Below, piece by piece: positions 1 through 7,866 of a stretch of DNA of 64,000 nucleotides. Position 1 is the first letter of the stretch, and every line of letters starts with the position of its first letter. Origin of the DNA: Clostridium_AM tanneri (GTDB lineage Bacteria > Bacillota > Clostridia > Clostridiales > Clostridiaceae); assembly GCF_033659955.1 (NCBI RefSeq), contig NZ_JARUJP010000006.1, positions 138,434 through 202,433 on the forward strand, given 5' to 3'. The position numbers were made by a program, and so were the translations under genes. Under the pieces are notes generated by a model. The model searched no databases. It was not told the origin of the DNA and worked only from the letters and a program-made list of their open reading frames with translations.

Positions 1-1117
1 GAATTTCAGCCGGCGTACGGTGGTCCGCTACTTCAAATTGAGGTTTTTCATCTGAATGTTTTAGCGCGTTGCTTTCTGCATAACTTCCTACTCCCACGCA
101 GGAGCCAGCACTTATCTGTGATATACCTACAGATATAACCTTGTCTCTAAAATTTGCTTCCTCTCTAGTTGAAAGAATCATTCCAGTATAAGGGACTGCT
201 AATCTTAAAACTGCTACTATTTTTATAAACTGCTCATCAGTGATTAGGTGAGGAAATTCTTTAAAATCTACTCCATCTGCAGCTCTTAATCTTGGCATAG
301 ATATAGTATGAGGGCCAACTCCTGTTGCTTTTTCCAAGTGTTCGGCATGCATAAGCATTGCTACTGTATCATACTGATGATCGTATAGACCGTATAGCAC
401 GCCAATTCCTACATCATCAATTCCGGCAGCCCTTGCTCTGTGCATAGCAGTAGTATGCCAATTGTAGTTATGTTTTGGTCCTACTGGGTGTAACTTTTCA
501 TAAGTTTCTTTATTATAGGTTTCTTGGAAAAGCGTATATGTTCCTATTTCTGCATCTTTTAACCTCTTATAGTCCTCTACAGTAGTAGCTGCAATATTAA
601 TATTTATACGTCTTATACTGCCATTTTTAAATTTCATAGAGTAAATAGTTTTAATACAATCGATTATATAATCTAGAGAACAGTTAACAGGATCTTCCCC
701 TGCCTCTAACACTATTCTCTTATGTCCTAATGCCTCTATATACTCTACCTCTTGCTTTATCTCATCCATAGTCAATTTTCTTCTTGGGAAATCCTTATTA
801 GTGCACTTATATCCACAATATTTACAGCCATTAACACAATAGTCGCTTACATAAAGTGGTGCAAATAAAACTATTCTATTTCCATAGATAGTCTCCTTTA
901 CCTTTCTCGCAGCTCTAAACATTTCCTCTAATATTTCTTTATCTTCAATATTTAGTAATACTGCTGCTTCTCTATGTGTAAGACCTTTACATGCCTTCGC
1001 CTTTTCTATAAGTCCTACTACATATTCTTTATCCTTGACTTTTTCTTTTCCTTCTTCTATAGATTCTCTTATTTCAGAATCTATAATGAACTCTTCTGCT
1101 AAAAATTCTTTCATCAT
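1..1117 (-). CDS. hydG: [FeFe]-hydrogenase H-cluster maturase HydG (3' end outside window)
   Basis: Partial gene; its C-terminal end lies beyond base 1. HydG is a radical SAM tyrosine lyase that makes the CO and CN ligands of the [FeFe]-hydrogenase H cluster. Seen: about 372 codons with a CX3CX2C cluster motif (CVNGCKYC) just after the stretch APLYVSDY, then EAGEDPVNC, INIAATTVEDY and TYTLFQETY, a run typical of HydG. ThiH shares the fold and cluster spacing and is the main alternative. Two ATGs stand in tandem (1117 and 1114); the G-rich ribosome site favours either. It lies 150 bp downstream of the ABC ATPase on the same strand, so co-transcription is possible. About 100 C-terminal residues are missing here. 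Confidence 0.88.
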   Translation of the reverse strand, partial: MMKEFLAEEFIIDSEIRESIEEGKEKVKDKEYVVGLIEKAKACKGLTHREAAVLLNIEDKEILEEMFRAARKVKETIYGNRIVLFAPLYVSDYCVNGCKYCGYKCTNKDFPRRKLTMDEIKQEVEYIEALGHKRIVLEAGEDPVNCSLDYIIDCIKTIYSMKFKNGSIRRININIAATTVEDYKRLKDAEIGTYTLFQETYNKETYEKLHPVGPKHNYNWHTTAMHRARAAGIDDVGIGVLYGLYDHQYDTVAMLMHAEHLEKATGVGPHTISMPRLRAADGVDFKEFPHLITDEQFIKIVAVLRLAVPYTGMILSTREEANFRDKVISVGISQISAGSCVGVGSYAESNALKHSDEKPQFEVADHRTPAEI

Positions 1118-1268
1118 TTTACCCCCCAATTTCTTCTAGCTTGGAATGGAGAATCAGAAACTTAAAACTATAGAAAAACTGTAATCTTAATTCTTTATTC
1201 CCTATTCTCAATTTTATTTAAAATAAATTACTTAACAAACTGTATAATAACTTTCTACAAACCTGTGG

Positions 1269-2009
1269 CTATGTACTTAAAAGCTGATCCATTATTTGTT
1301 CCCTTAGTCTTATAAACTCCAAAGAAGCAGCATCTCTATAATAGCCCAAAGACACAGGAATTTCACTTAAGATACTCCCTTTGTCTAACACCACTACCTT
1401 CTGCCCCAAATAAATGGCTTCTTCTACATCATGTGTTACAAAAATTATAGTTTTATTATTTTCTCTGAATATATTTATAAATTCATTTTGTAGTTTTCTC
1501 CTATTAAAGGCATCTAAAGCTCCTAATGGTTCATCCATTAAAATTACTTCAGGATCATAACAAAGAGTTCTTCCCAAGGCTACCCTCTGTGCCATGCCTC
1601 CTGAAATTTGAGCTGGGTAAGCATCCTTGAAACTTTCCAATCCCAACATATCTAAGTATTTATGAACTATATAATAAACTTCTTCTTTATCTCTATTTTT
1701 AGTAAGAGGAAAGGCCATGTTTTGTTCTACAGTTAGCCAAGGCATAAGTCTAGGTTCCTGAAAAACAATACCTACTCTTTTAGCTCTATCTAGTTCCCTT
1801 ATTGTTTGTCCAAAATTAATTTCCCCCTCTGTTTGCTGCTCTAATCCACATATTATTTTAAGGAGGGTTGTCTTTCCGCAGCCACTTTTACCAACTATTG
1901 ATGTGAAACTTCCCTCTTTTATAGATAGATTTACATTGTTAAGGGCCTTTACTTCCCTTCCTTTTATATTAAAATTCTTGGATAGATTCCTTATTATCAG
2001 TGCCTCCAT
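1269..2009 (-). CDS. ABC transporter ATP-binding protein, SsuB/TauB/NrtD type
   Basis: Energising subunit of an importer of the nitrate/sulfonate/taurine/pyrimidine-precursor family; acts at the inner face of the membrane. Seen: Walker A GKSGCGKTT, signature SGGMAQR, Walker B VILMDEPLGALD, and the switch His in FVTHDVEEA. The first in-frame ATG (2027) has no ribosome site; the ATG at 2009 follows AGAGG at good spacing, giving about 246 residues, so I use that start. It overlaps the end of the permease gene by 41 bp, pointing to translational coupling. The substrate cannot be told from the ATPase. No substrate-binding protein gene lies beside the pair. Confidence 0.9.
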   Translation of the reverse strand: MEALIIRNLSKNFNIKGREVKALNNVNLSIKEGSFTSIVGKSGCGKTTLLKIICGLEQQTEGEINFGQTIRELDRAKRVGIVFQEPRLMPWLTVEQNMAFPLTKNRDKEEVYYIVHKYLDMLGLESFKDAYPAQISGGMAQRVALGRTLCYDPEVILMDEPLGALDAFNRRKLQNEFINIFRENNKTIIFVTHDVEEAIYLGQKVVVLDKGSILSEIPVSLGYYRDAASLEFIRLREQIMDQLLST

Positions 2010-2760
2010 ACTCAACCTCTTTTCCATGATAAATTACAAGTTTATTTGTAAGCTTTAAGCAGATATAGTCAACAGCATAGCCTAAAATTCCTATAGAAAA
2101 AATTCCTACTATAATAATATCTGGTCTGGACAGTTGCTCTGCATCCATTATCATGTATCCTATACCTGAAGATGCTGCAATAAGTTCTGCCCCCATTAAA
2201 GCTCTCCAACTGTAACCAAGTCCTAGCTGTATTCCGGTTAATATATATGGAACTGCTTGAGGAAATATTATCTTAAAAAACTTATCTCTACTGCTAAAAT
2301 TAAATACTTCTCCTACTTCTAAAAGCTTTCTGTCATAATTAGTAATGCCAGTTAACGTACTTGAAAACACGGGAAAAAAGGTAGCAAGAAAAATAACTGC
2401 CAATTTGGAGGTTTCTCCAATGCCAAACCACAATATTAACATAGGAATAACAGCCATTGGTGGAATATGTCTATTAAATTCTAAAAAAGGTTCCAAATAG
2501 TCCATAGTTTTTTTATTCATTCCTACGAAAATAGCAAAAGGAAAAGCTATTGCAAAGGTTATTATAAAGCCTAAAAACACTCTGTAAAAACTAACCATCA
2601 AATGCTTAAGCAAAATACCGCTTTTTAATAATTCATAAGCAGTACTTGCTACAGCCAACGGCTTTGGTATTATATAATCATTAAAAATATGTAAAACAGA
2701 GCCTGTCCACCATATTATTAAAATAAATATCGGTATAATCATTCCCCTTATCGTCTTCAT
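1969..2760 (-). CDS. ABC transporter permease, SsuC/TauC type
   Basis: Membrane subunit of the same importer. Seen: 263 residues with about six hydrophobic segments and the cytoplasmic EAA-type loop near residue 150 (GEVFNFSSRDKFFKIIFPQAVPYI), which docks onto the ATPase. Length is normal for BPD_transp_1 permeases of the nitrate/sulfonate/taurine group. ATG follows AAGGGGA at good spacing. The gene is preceded by a long untranslated leader with a promoter at 3008-3035 and an intrinsic terminator at 2795-2824, so expression probably depends on a conditional antitermination step. Substrate unknown; the family includes HMP/thiamine-precursor, aliphatic sulfonate, nitrate and guanidine-related importers. 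Confidence 0.88.
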   Translation of the reverse strand: MKTIRGMIIPIFILIIWWTGSVLHIFNDYIIPKPLAVASTAYELLKSGILLKHLMVSFYRVFLGFIITFAIAFPFAIFVGMNKKTMDYLEPFLEFNRHIPPMAVIPMLILWFGIGETSKLAVIFLATFFPVFSSTLTGITNYDRKLLEVGEVFNFSSRDKFFKIIFPQAVPYILTGIQLGLGYSWRALMGAELIAASSGIGYMIMDAEQLSRPDIIIVGIFSIGILGYAVDYICLKLTNKLVIYHGKEVEYGGTDNKESIQEF

Positions 2761-2794
2761 CTAAAGTCCCCTTCATTATTTCAGAAAATAAAAA

Positions 2795-2824
2795 ACTTTC
2801 CCTAAATTATACTTTAGGGAAAGT
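2795..2824 (-). terminator. Leader terminator (attenuator) of the ABC importer operon
   Basis: Perfect 12-bp stem (ACTTTCCCTAAA / TTTAGGGAAAGT, loop of 6) followed on the minus strand by TTTTTTATTTT. It sits inside the 5' leader, 35 bases before the permease start, so it can only act as an attenuator. The upstream leader copy GGGAAA at 2880-2885 could pair with TTTCCC of the terminator arm and so form an antiterminator. Confidence 0.8.
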
Positions 2825-3007
2825 CAGATTTCTACCCAATTTTATAGATATAAATACCTATTTATTGTGTGTACTCTAATTTCCCTTCAGATCAGATATT
2901 TCCTTTCTGTTAGGTTTTACTCAAAACACATTGAATTTATCTGCTAATCCAACATTTTAGAAATTTCTAAAAATATCCGATTTCACAAATAATTAGGTTA
3001 TACTTTA
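2825..3007 (-). promoter_or_regulatory. Unassigned structured 5' leader, possible riboswitch
   Basis: Transcribed leader between the promoter at 3008-3035 and the attenuator. Visible elements on the minus strand: a self-complementary TTAGAAATTTCTAA near 2965, flanking CTAAT/ATTAG, a TGTGT/ACACA pair and a free GGGAAA able to compete with the terminator. I could not match it to TPP, SAM, purine, preQ1 or guanidine-I signatures. A short CTGATCTG resembles the TPP 3' half, but the CTGAGA half is missing. Confidence 0.45.
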
Positions 3008-3035
3008 ATTCTATCACCATATTTGCATTTGTCAA
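3008..3035 (-). promoter_or_regulatory. Sigma-A-type promoter for the ABC importer leader
   Basis: On the minus strand TTGACA (3030-3035), 16-bp spacer, TAGAAT (3008-3013). Strong consensus match, placed about 250 bp before the permease start. Confidence 0.65.
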
Positions 3036-3069
3036 CTTTTTTCCAACAATTGCAACTTAGAGAATTTTA

Positions 3070-3216
3070 TTACACATATTGTTCTCCATCTTTATTTTCA
3101 TAACCACTTTCGTTATAGGCCCTTTTTTCTATAGTTTGTTTTATTTGATTTTTTGAAAATTGATTTTGATCTTTAAAGCCCTTTTGTTTAAAGTTTCTTT
3201 TATCTCCAACTTTCAT
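3070..3216 (-). CDS. Small hydrophilic protein, 48 aa, unknown
   Basis: Short reading frame starting MKVGDKRNFKQKGF and ending GEQYV, preceded by a strong ribosome site (GGAGGTG, about 8 bases before ATG). Very polar, rich in Lys, Asn and Gln, no membrane segment and no cysteine. I do not recognise a family. Small Lys/Asn/Gln-rich proteins with strong ribosome sites recur through this window and in clostridia generally; some are spore-associated, but nothing here proves that. Confidence 0.55.
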   Translation of the reverse strand: MKVGDKRNFKQKGFKDQNQFSKNQIKQTIEKRAYNESGYENKDGEQYV

Positions 3217-3424
3217 AATATAAAACACCTCCACTTTATCATCTTGTACATTGTTTATGCTTTCCTACAGTAAAATTTATTATACTTGCATATATTAACT
3301 ACCGTTTTTACGTTATAGCAGATTTGAAAATCCATTATTTTCAATCCATTATACATATTTTTTTATAAGTATGGCTATAATTACCTTAATGGCATTACAA
3401 AATCTTGATTAAGGTGGAATGTAA

Positions 3425-3892
3425 ATGAACGGTGATAAACAAGATAATCCAAAAAATAGTGGTGAGTATTTTATCGACGACTTTATATATCCTGGCGCTA
3501 AAAAAATTAAAATTAGCTTAAATGATTTAAATGTAGTATACTCTTCCACTGCTCATGCTTTAGGAAGTGCTGAATCCCTTCTTTCTAAAATCATTGAAGG
3601 ACATGTTCATCATAGTGAACATGTTGCTGTATTAAAAAGGAGAATATCAGTATATAGTACAGTGTTATCATTATGCAGAAATGCATTGGATAAAGATGAA
3701 GATATAGAACTAAACCTTAAAGCCTTTGATTTAAAGCTTTTGATTCAGATGTTAGAATATGAATTAAAACTAACTCAGGCCTTTAAGAAGTTATCTTCCT
3801 TCAATATAGAAAACTTAAACAAGGAGTATAGTAGACTAAAAAAGGTTTATACTGAACTTTCTGTAATCTATGAAAATTCAATACCTCACTAA
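3425..3892 (+). CDS. Unknown mostly helical protein, 155 aa
   Basis: Not recognised. A polar N-terminus of about 25 residues with an acidic-aromatic patch (FIDDFIYPG) is followed by a sequence that looks almost entirely alpha-helical, with leucine-rich heptad-like stretches at about 75-155. No signal peptide, membrane segment or catalytic motif. ATG follows an AAGGTGG ribosome site. It stands alone between divergent and convergent small genes and ends at a strong bidirectional terminator (3897-3946). Confidence 0.75.
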   Translation: MNGDKQDNPKNSGEYFIDDFIYPGAKKIKISLNDLNVVYSSTAHALGSAESLLSKIIEGHVHHSEHVAVLKRRISVYSTVLSLCRNALDKDEDIELNLKAFDLKLLIQMLEYELKLTQAFKKLSSFNIENLNKEYSRLKKVYTELSVIYENSIPH

Positions 3893-3896
3893 TATT

Positions 3897-3946
3897 AAAA
3901 TACGACATAACTTAGGATAATCATATCTAAGTTTATGCCGTATTTT
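3897..3946. terminator. Bidirectional terminator
   Basis: Long hairpin with arms AAAATACG..CTTAG and CTAAG..CGTATTTT, A- and T-rich on both ends. It separates the 155-aa gene from the convergent 46-aa gene and can serve both. Confidence 0.75.
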
Positions 3947-3951
3947 AATAT

Positions 3952-4092
3952 TTAGTAGTCCCAAGGATACTTTTCATCTGGTTTGCTCTTAGCAGCCTTC
4001 TTCTGGTCTTTTTTATTATTGCTTAGGACTGTGTCAAAATCTAGCTTTTCCCCTTTTAGATCTTTGTTATCTGACCTAATTCCACTTTTCAT
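3952..4092 (-). CDS. Small hydrophilic protein, 46 aa, unknown
   Basis: Reading frame starting MKSGIRSDNKDLKGEK and ending EKYPWDY, with a good ribosome site (GAGGTG). Highly charged, Lys/Asp-rich, with an aromatic C-terminus. No family recognised. It converges on the 155-aa gene across a shared terminator. Confidence 0.5.
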   Translation of the reverse strand: MKSGIRSDNKDLKGEKLDFDTVLSNNKKDQKKAAKSKPDEKYPWDY

Positions 4093-4380
4093 AAATTTCA
4101 CCTCACTTTTGGAAAGCATATTTTCACCTTAGATTTAACTAACAGCATTACCATAGTTCTAAATTTACTTTGATAATAAATATAATACTATTTCACTTTA
4201 TATTATTTGCAAAGTATTAAAAAACATGAAAATTCACAAGTATTTTTTTAAATCGTTTTTCTTAATAACCTGTCCAACTGTGGTATACAGTGGCTTGGAA
4301 GTATTTCCTTGATTTATTTCTATTATAGATGTCGAATACTACTAATAATAATCTTGATTTAAGTCAAGGAGGACCCAAAG
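4093..4380. other. Intergenic region before the LCP gene
   Basis: AT-rich. Contains an imperfect inverted repeat CCAAC..TTGG near 4272-4296 and, just before the LCP start, CTTGA-N6-TCAAG, whose 3' arm runs into the GGAGG ribosome site, so the site could be partly masked. No gene seen. Confidence 0.4.
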
Positions 4381-5454
4381 ATGAGACGAAAAAGAAGGCA
4401 TAAAAAAAGATATCTAAAAAAAATAATCTTTCTCACAATCATATTTATAACAATAGCCGGCTTAGGAAGTTTTTTATATGTTAACTATCAGTTAGATAAA
4501 ATAAAAATTAACCCTATTACTAGAGAAGAAAATAACTCAGAGAGTTTATCCAATGATGAATACGGCTCCTATACTAAAAAGAACATAGAAAAAGATTCTT
4601 CCAAGCTCTATGATGAACAAAGTAAAACAAATAACTCAATAGTTAATATAGCATTATTCGGAGTAGACTCTAGAAGTAGCAAGTCAGATCCTCCTCATTC
4701 AGATTGTATAATAATTGCTACTATCGATTATAAGCATAATAAAATTAAATTGTCTTCAATAATGCGGGATACTTATGTTGCAGTAACTGGTCATAACCAA
4801 ACTAAAATTACTGAGGCATATACCTATGGAGGACCAAAATTAGCCTTAGACACAATTAATTATAATTTTGACTTAAATATTAAAGACTATGTAACTGTAG
4901 ATTTTAATGGAATGACAAAAATCATTGATAGTTTAGGAGGCATTGACGTTGACGTAAAAAAATACGAACTAAGAGAGCTTAACAGATGTATTGCTGAAAC
5001 TGGAGAAATCGAAAAAAAAGGTTATTCCCTTGTTAAAACATCTGGACTCCAAACATTAGATGGTATTCAAACTGTTGCCTATGCAAGAATACGGAAGGTT
5101 GGAGATGGCGATTTTGAAAGAACAGAAAGGCAGCGTCTAATTTTAAACCAAATAATAAGCAAGATGAAAACAGTATCCCCTGGAAAATATCCATATATAG
5201 TTTCTGAGCTTTTACCATCGGTGGAAACAAGTCTCGATAAGTCAGAGATACTGGCTGTAGGAGGGAAATTTATTTTTTCTGGTATTTCTAATTTAGAACA
5301 ACAAAGATTTCCTGTAGATGGTTATTGTAAAGGAGAAGTAGTAGATGACATATGGTATCTTGTACCTAAACCAAGCTTAAGTACAACTAAAGAGCAAATA
5401 TATAATTATATTTTTCAAGATATAAAACCACTTCCTAAAGATCCACTATTCTAA
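4381..5454 (+). CDS. LytR-CpsA-Psr (LCP) family cell-wall phosphotransferase
   Basis: LCP proteins transfer undecaprenyl-linked polymers such as teichoic acid or capsule to peptidoglycan, outside the membrane. Seen: very basic cytoplasmic N-terminus (1-14), one membrane segment (about 15-36), a polar linker rich in Ser/Asn/Lys, then the LCP domain from about 88 with ALFGVDSRSS, the Arg of SSIMRDTYV, DFNGMTKIIDSLGGIDVDV and the catalytic-site pattern YARIRK..DGDFERTERQR. Length (357) is normal. ATG follows AAGGAGG. Single-gene unit ending at the hairpin 5475-5525. Which polymer it attaches is not shown. Confidence 0.9.
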   Translation: MRRKRRHKKRYLKKIIFLTIIFITIAGLGSFLYVNYQLDKIKINPITREENNSESLSNDEYGSYTKKNIEKDSSKLYDEQSKTNNSIVNIALFGVDSRSSKSDPPHSDCIIIATIDYKHNKIKLSSIMRDTYVAVTGHNQTKITEAYTYGGPKLALDTINYNFDLNIKDYVTVDFNGMTKIIDSLGGIDVDVKKYELRELNRCIAETGEIEKKGYSLVKTSGLQTLDGIQTVAYARIRKVGDGDFERTERQRLILNQIISKMKTVSPGKYPYIVSELLPSVETSLDKSEILAVGGKFIFSGISNLEQQRFPVDGYCKGEVVDDIWYLVPKPSLSTTKEQIYNYIFQDIKPLPKDPLF

Positions 5455-5474
5455 ATATATTTATCATAATAACT

Positions 5475-5525
5475 TAGAGCCATTGTCATTTTTCTTGCGT
5501 AGAGAGAAGAATACTAATGGCTCTA
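5475..5525 (+). terminator. Terminator of the LCP gene
   Basis: Ten-bp perfect arms TAGAGCCATT / AATGGCTCTA around a 31-nt loop; poor T-run, so strength is uncertain. Confidence 0.5.
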
Positions 5526-5584
5526 TTACAATTAATTATGGAATAAAATTCATTTTATATTGATATTCCCTGTCTTTGGTGATA

Positions 5585-5624
5585 ATATTGTTTTACAGGT
5601 GTATATACACCTGTAAAACAATAT
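5585..5624 (+). promoter_or_regulatory. 40-bp perfect palindrome, probable NiaR operator of nadABC
   Basis: Every base from 5585 to 5624 is palindromic about 5604/5605; the core is ACAGGTGTATATACACCTGT. It ends 23 bases before the nadA start. The core fits what I remember of the NiaR (YrxA) nicotinate-responsive repressor box found before nad genes in Firmicutes. No niaR gene is in the window. Confidence 0.75.
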
Positions 5625-5647
5625 GTATATCGAGCGGGGGAATAGTA

Positions 5648-6559
5648 ATGGAAATCAATCTAAATGAAGAAATCATAAAGTTAAAAAAAGAGAAAAATGC
5701 CATAATTTTAGCTCATTATTATCAAAGACCTGAAATTCAAGATATAGCTGATGCTGTTGGAGACTCCTATTATCTAAGCAAAATGGCAAGAGAATGTAGT
5801 GAAAATTTAATAGTTTTTTGTGGGGTAAGATTTATGGCTGAAAGCGCGAAAATCTTATCACCAGAAAAAATAGTTCTTCTTCCTGCTGCAGATGCTGGTT
5901 GTCCTATGGCTGACATGGCAGCAGCTGAAGAAGTTAAAATTTTAAAAGAAAAGCATCCTCATGCAAAGGTTGTTTGTTACATAAATTCTTCTGCTGAGGT
6001 AAAGTCTCTATCTGATGTATGCTGCACTTCTTCTAATGCATTAAAAATTATAAATAGTATAGAGGAAAAGGAAATAATATTTCTACCGGATAAGAACCTA
6101 GGTGAACATATAGCAGAGCAAATTCCTGATAAAGAATTTATACTATGGGATGGATTCTGTATAACTCATAAAAAAGTTAAAGCTGAAGCATTAGAAAAAG
6201 CTAGAAGTCTACATAAGGATATACTAATTGCAGCCCACCCTGAATGTGAAAAACCTGTACGAGCTGCTGCAGATTTTATAGGAAGTACTGGTGAAATTAT
6301 CAACTTTGTAAGTACAAGCTCTAATAGCAAGTTTCTTATTGTAACGGAGGAAGGTGTTCTTCATGAGATAAAAAGAAAAAATCCTGAAAAGAAATTTTAT
6401 CTTCCAGGAGGCGGTATGAGCTGTATAAATATGAAAAAAACCTATTTAAAAGATGTATATAATAGTCTATTGAATATGGAAAATAAGATAGAAATAAATG
6501 AAGAGATAAGAAAAAAAGCTTATGTATCACTAGCTAACATGCATGAGCTTGGGAGGTAA
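5648..6559 (+). CDS. nadA: Quinolinate synthase A
   Basis: Condenses iminoaspartate with dihydroxyacetone phosphate to quinolinate in de novo NAD synthesis; cytoplasmic [4Fe-4S] enzyme. Seen from the ATG at 5648 (303 aa): HYYQRPEIQD, GDSYYLSK and three cysteines in the right places, C85 (DAGCPMAD), C171 (GFCITH) and C259 (GGGMSC), with spacings like those of the Thermotoga enzyme. A longer frame from a GTG at 5576 runs through the operator palindrome and has no ribosome site; ATG 5648 follows GGGGG and matches family N-termini. First gene of nadABC, 5 bp before nadB. Confidence 0.96.
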   Translation: MEINLNEEIIKLKKEKNAIILAHYYQRPEIQDIADAVGDSYYLSKMARECSENLIVFCGVRFMAESAKILSPEKIVLLPAADAGCPMADMAAAEEVKILKEKHPHAKVVCYINSSAEVKSLSDVCCTSSNALKIINSIEEKEIIFLPDKNLGEHIAEQIPDKEFILWDGFCITHKKVKAEALEKARSLHKDILIAAHPECEKPVRAAADFIGSTGEIINFVSTSSNSKFLIVTEEGVLHEIKRKNPEKKFYLPGGGMSCINMKKTYLKDVYNSLLNMENKIEINEEIRKKAYVSLANMHELGR

Positions 6560-6564
6560 TATCC

Positions 6565-7866
6565 ATGGATATTTTAGCGGATGTTTTGATAGTCGGCACA
6601 GGCATCGCAGGGTTGTATACCGCCCTTAATTTAAGAAAAGATTTAAAAATAGTGATTATTTCAAAGGGTAATATAGACCAATGTAACACCAGTCTTGCCC
6701 AGGGAGGAATATCTGTTGCTAGGGGCTACACTGATATAGATTCTTTTACACAAGATACTTTAAGGGCTGGGCAAATGGAAAATAGTGTAGAAGCGGTAAA
6801 AACTTTAGTTGAAGAATCAATGGAAAATATAAATCACCTTTGTAATTTAGGTGTAGATTTTGATAAAGACAGAGAAGGCCTATGCTATACCCGTGAAGGA
6901 GCTCATAGTATAAATAGAATAGTGCATTGTAAGGACTTTACTGGTGAAAAAGTAGAAGATATTCTTATTACTAATATTAAGTCAAGAAAAAACATAACTA
7001 TATTGGAGAATTGTTGTTTAATAGATATTATACAAAAGGATAATGTTTGTATGGGAGGAATTTGTCTAAAAAACAATGAACAAATTAATATCCTAACCAA
7101 AGTTACAACCCTTGCTACCGGAGGAATCGGCGGTATATTTAAGAACTCTACTAACCAGAGAATACTTACTGGAGACGGTATCGCCATCGCAATAAAAAAC
7201 AAAGTAAAAGTTAAAAATCTAAATTATATTCAGTTTCACCCTACAGCTTTTTTTTGCTCTAATCAAGATGAAAAGAGGTTTTTAATCTCTGAATCTGTTA
7301 GAGGTGAAGGCGGTAAACTAATAAATAATGAAGGTAAAAGATTTGTAGAGGAACTTCTTCCTCGGGATGTAGTTACAAGGTATATATATGAAGAAGAAAA
7401 AAGGACTAATAGTCGCAACGTCTATCTTGATGTTAGTTTTATGAATAAGGACTTTTTAATTAAAAGGTTTCCAAATATATATATAAAGTGTTTAGAAAAT
7501 GGTGTTGATATAGCAAAAGAACCTATTCCAGTTTCACCGGCTCAACATTATTTTATGGGAGGTATAGATGTAGATTTACAGGGCAGAACCTCTCTTAAAA
7601 ACCTGTATGCCTTTGGAGAAGTAAGTTGTACTGGAGTTCATGGTGCTAATAGATTAGCTAGTAATTCTCTACTAGAGGGATTGGTTTTTTCAAAGCGAGG
7701 TGCTATTCAAATAAATAGCATTATTGATACCCTAAAAATATATAAAATGCAAGCTCCTAGGCTTAAATATCACACTAAGTATTATGAGAAGGAGTATAAA
7801 CAAATTTTAATAGATAACATACTTAAGTTGAGAGGAGATCTTAAAAATGAACTGGTTACTTGTTGA
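6565..7866 (+). CDS. nadB: L-aspartate oxidase
   Basis: FAD enzyme that oxidises L-aspartate to iminoaspartate, the substrate of NadA; in anaerobes fumarate is the likely electron acceptor. Seen: N-terminal dinucleotide-binding GTGIAGLYTA (11-20), CNTSLAQGGISV, HCKDFTGEKVE, the active-site region FHPTAF and SESVRGEGGKL, and C-terminal HGANRLASNSLLEGLVF. At 433 residues it is about 100 shorter than the E. coli enzyme, missing most of the C-terminal helical domain, which is usual for several clostridial forms. The ribosome site GGGAGG overlaps the end of nadA. Overlaps nadC by 20 bp, so the three are translationally coupled. Confidence 0.95.
   Translation: MDILADVLIVGTGIAGLYTALNLRKDLKIVIISKGNIDQCNTSLAQGGISVARGYTDIDSFTQDTLRAGQMENSVEAVKTLVEESMENINHLCNLGVDFDKDREGLCYTREGAHSINRIVHCKDFTGEKVEDILITNIKSRKNITILENCCLIDIIQKDNVCMGGICLKNNEQINILTKVTTLATGGIGGIFKNSTNQRILTGDGIAIAIKNKVKVKNLNYIQFHPTAFFCSNQDEKRFLISESVRGEGGKLINNEGKRFVEELLPRDVVTRYIYEEEKRTNSRNVYLDVSFMNKDFLIKRFPNIYIKCLENGVDIAKEPIPVSPAQHYFMGGIDVDLQGRTSLKNLYAFGEVSCTGVHGANRLASNSLLEGLVFSKRGAIQINSIIDTLKIYKMQAPRLKYHTKYYEKEYKQILIDNILKLRGDLKNELVTC

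Noticed and set aside
2825..2960. TPP riboswitch before the ABC importer
   Set aside because: CTGATCTG resembles the 3' half of the TPP aptamer, but the CTGAGA half and the P4/P5 bases are missing.
5576..5647. Longer nadA start at GTG 5576
   Set aside because: It would translate the palindromic operator, has no ribosome site and adds residues foreign to the family.
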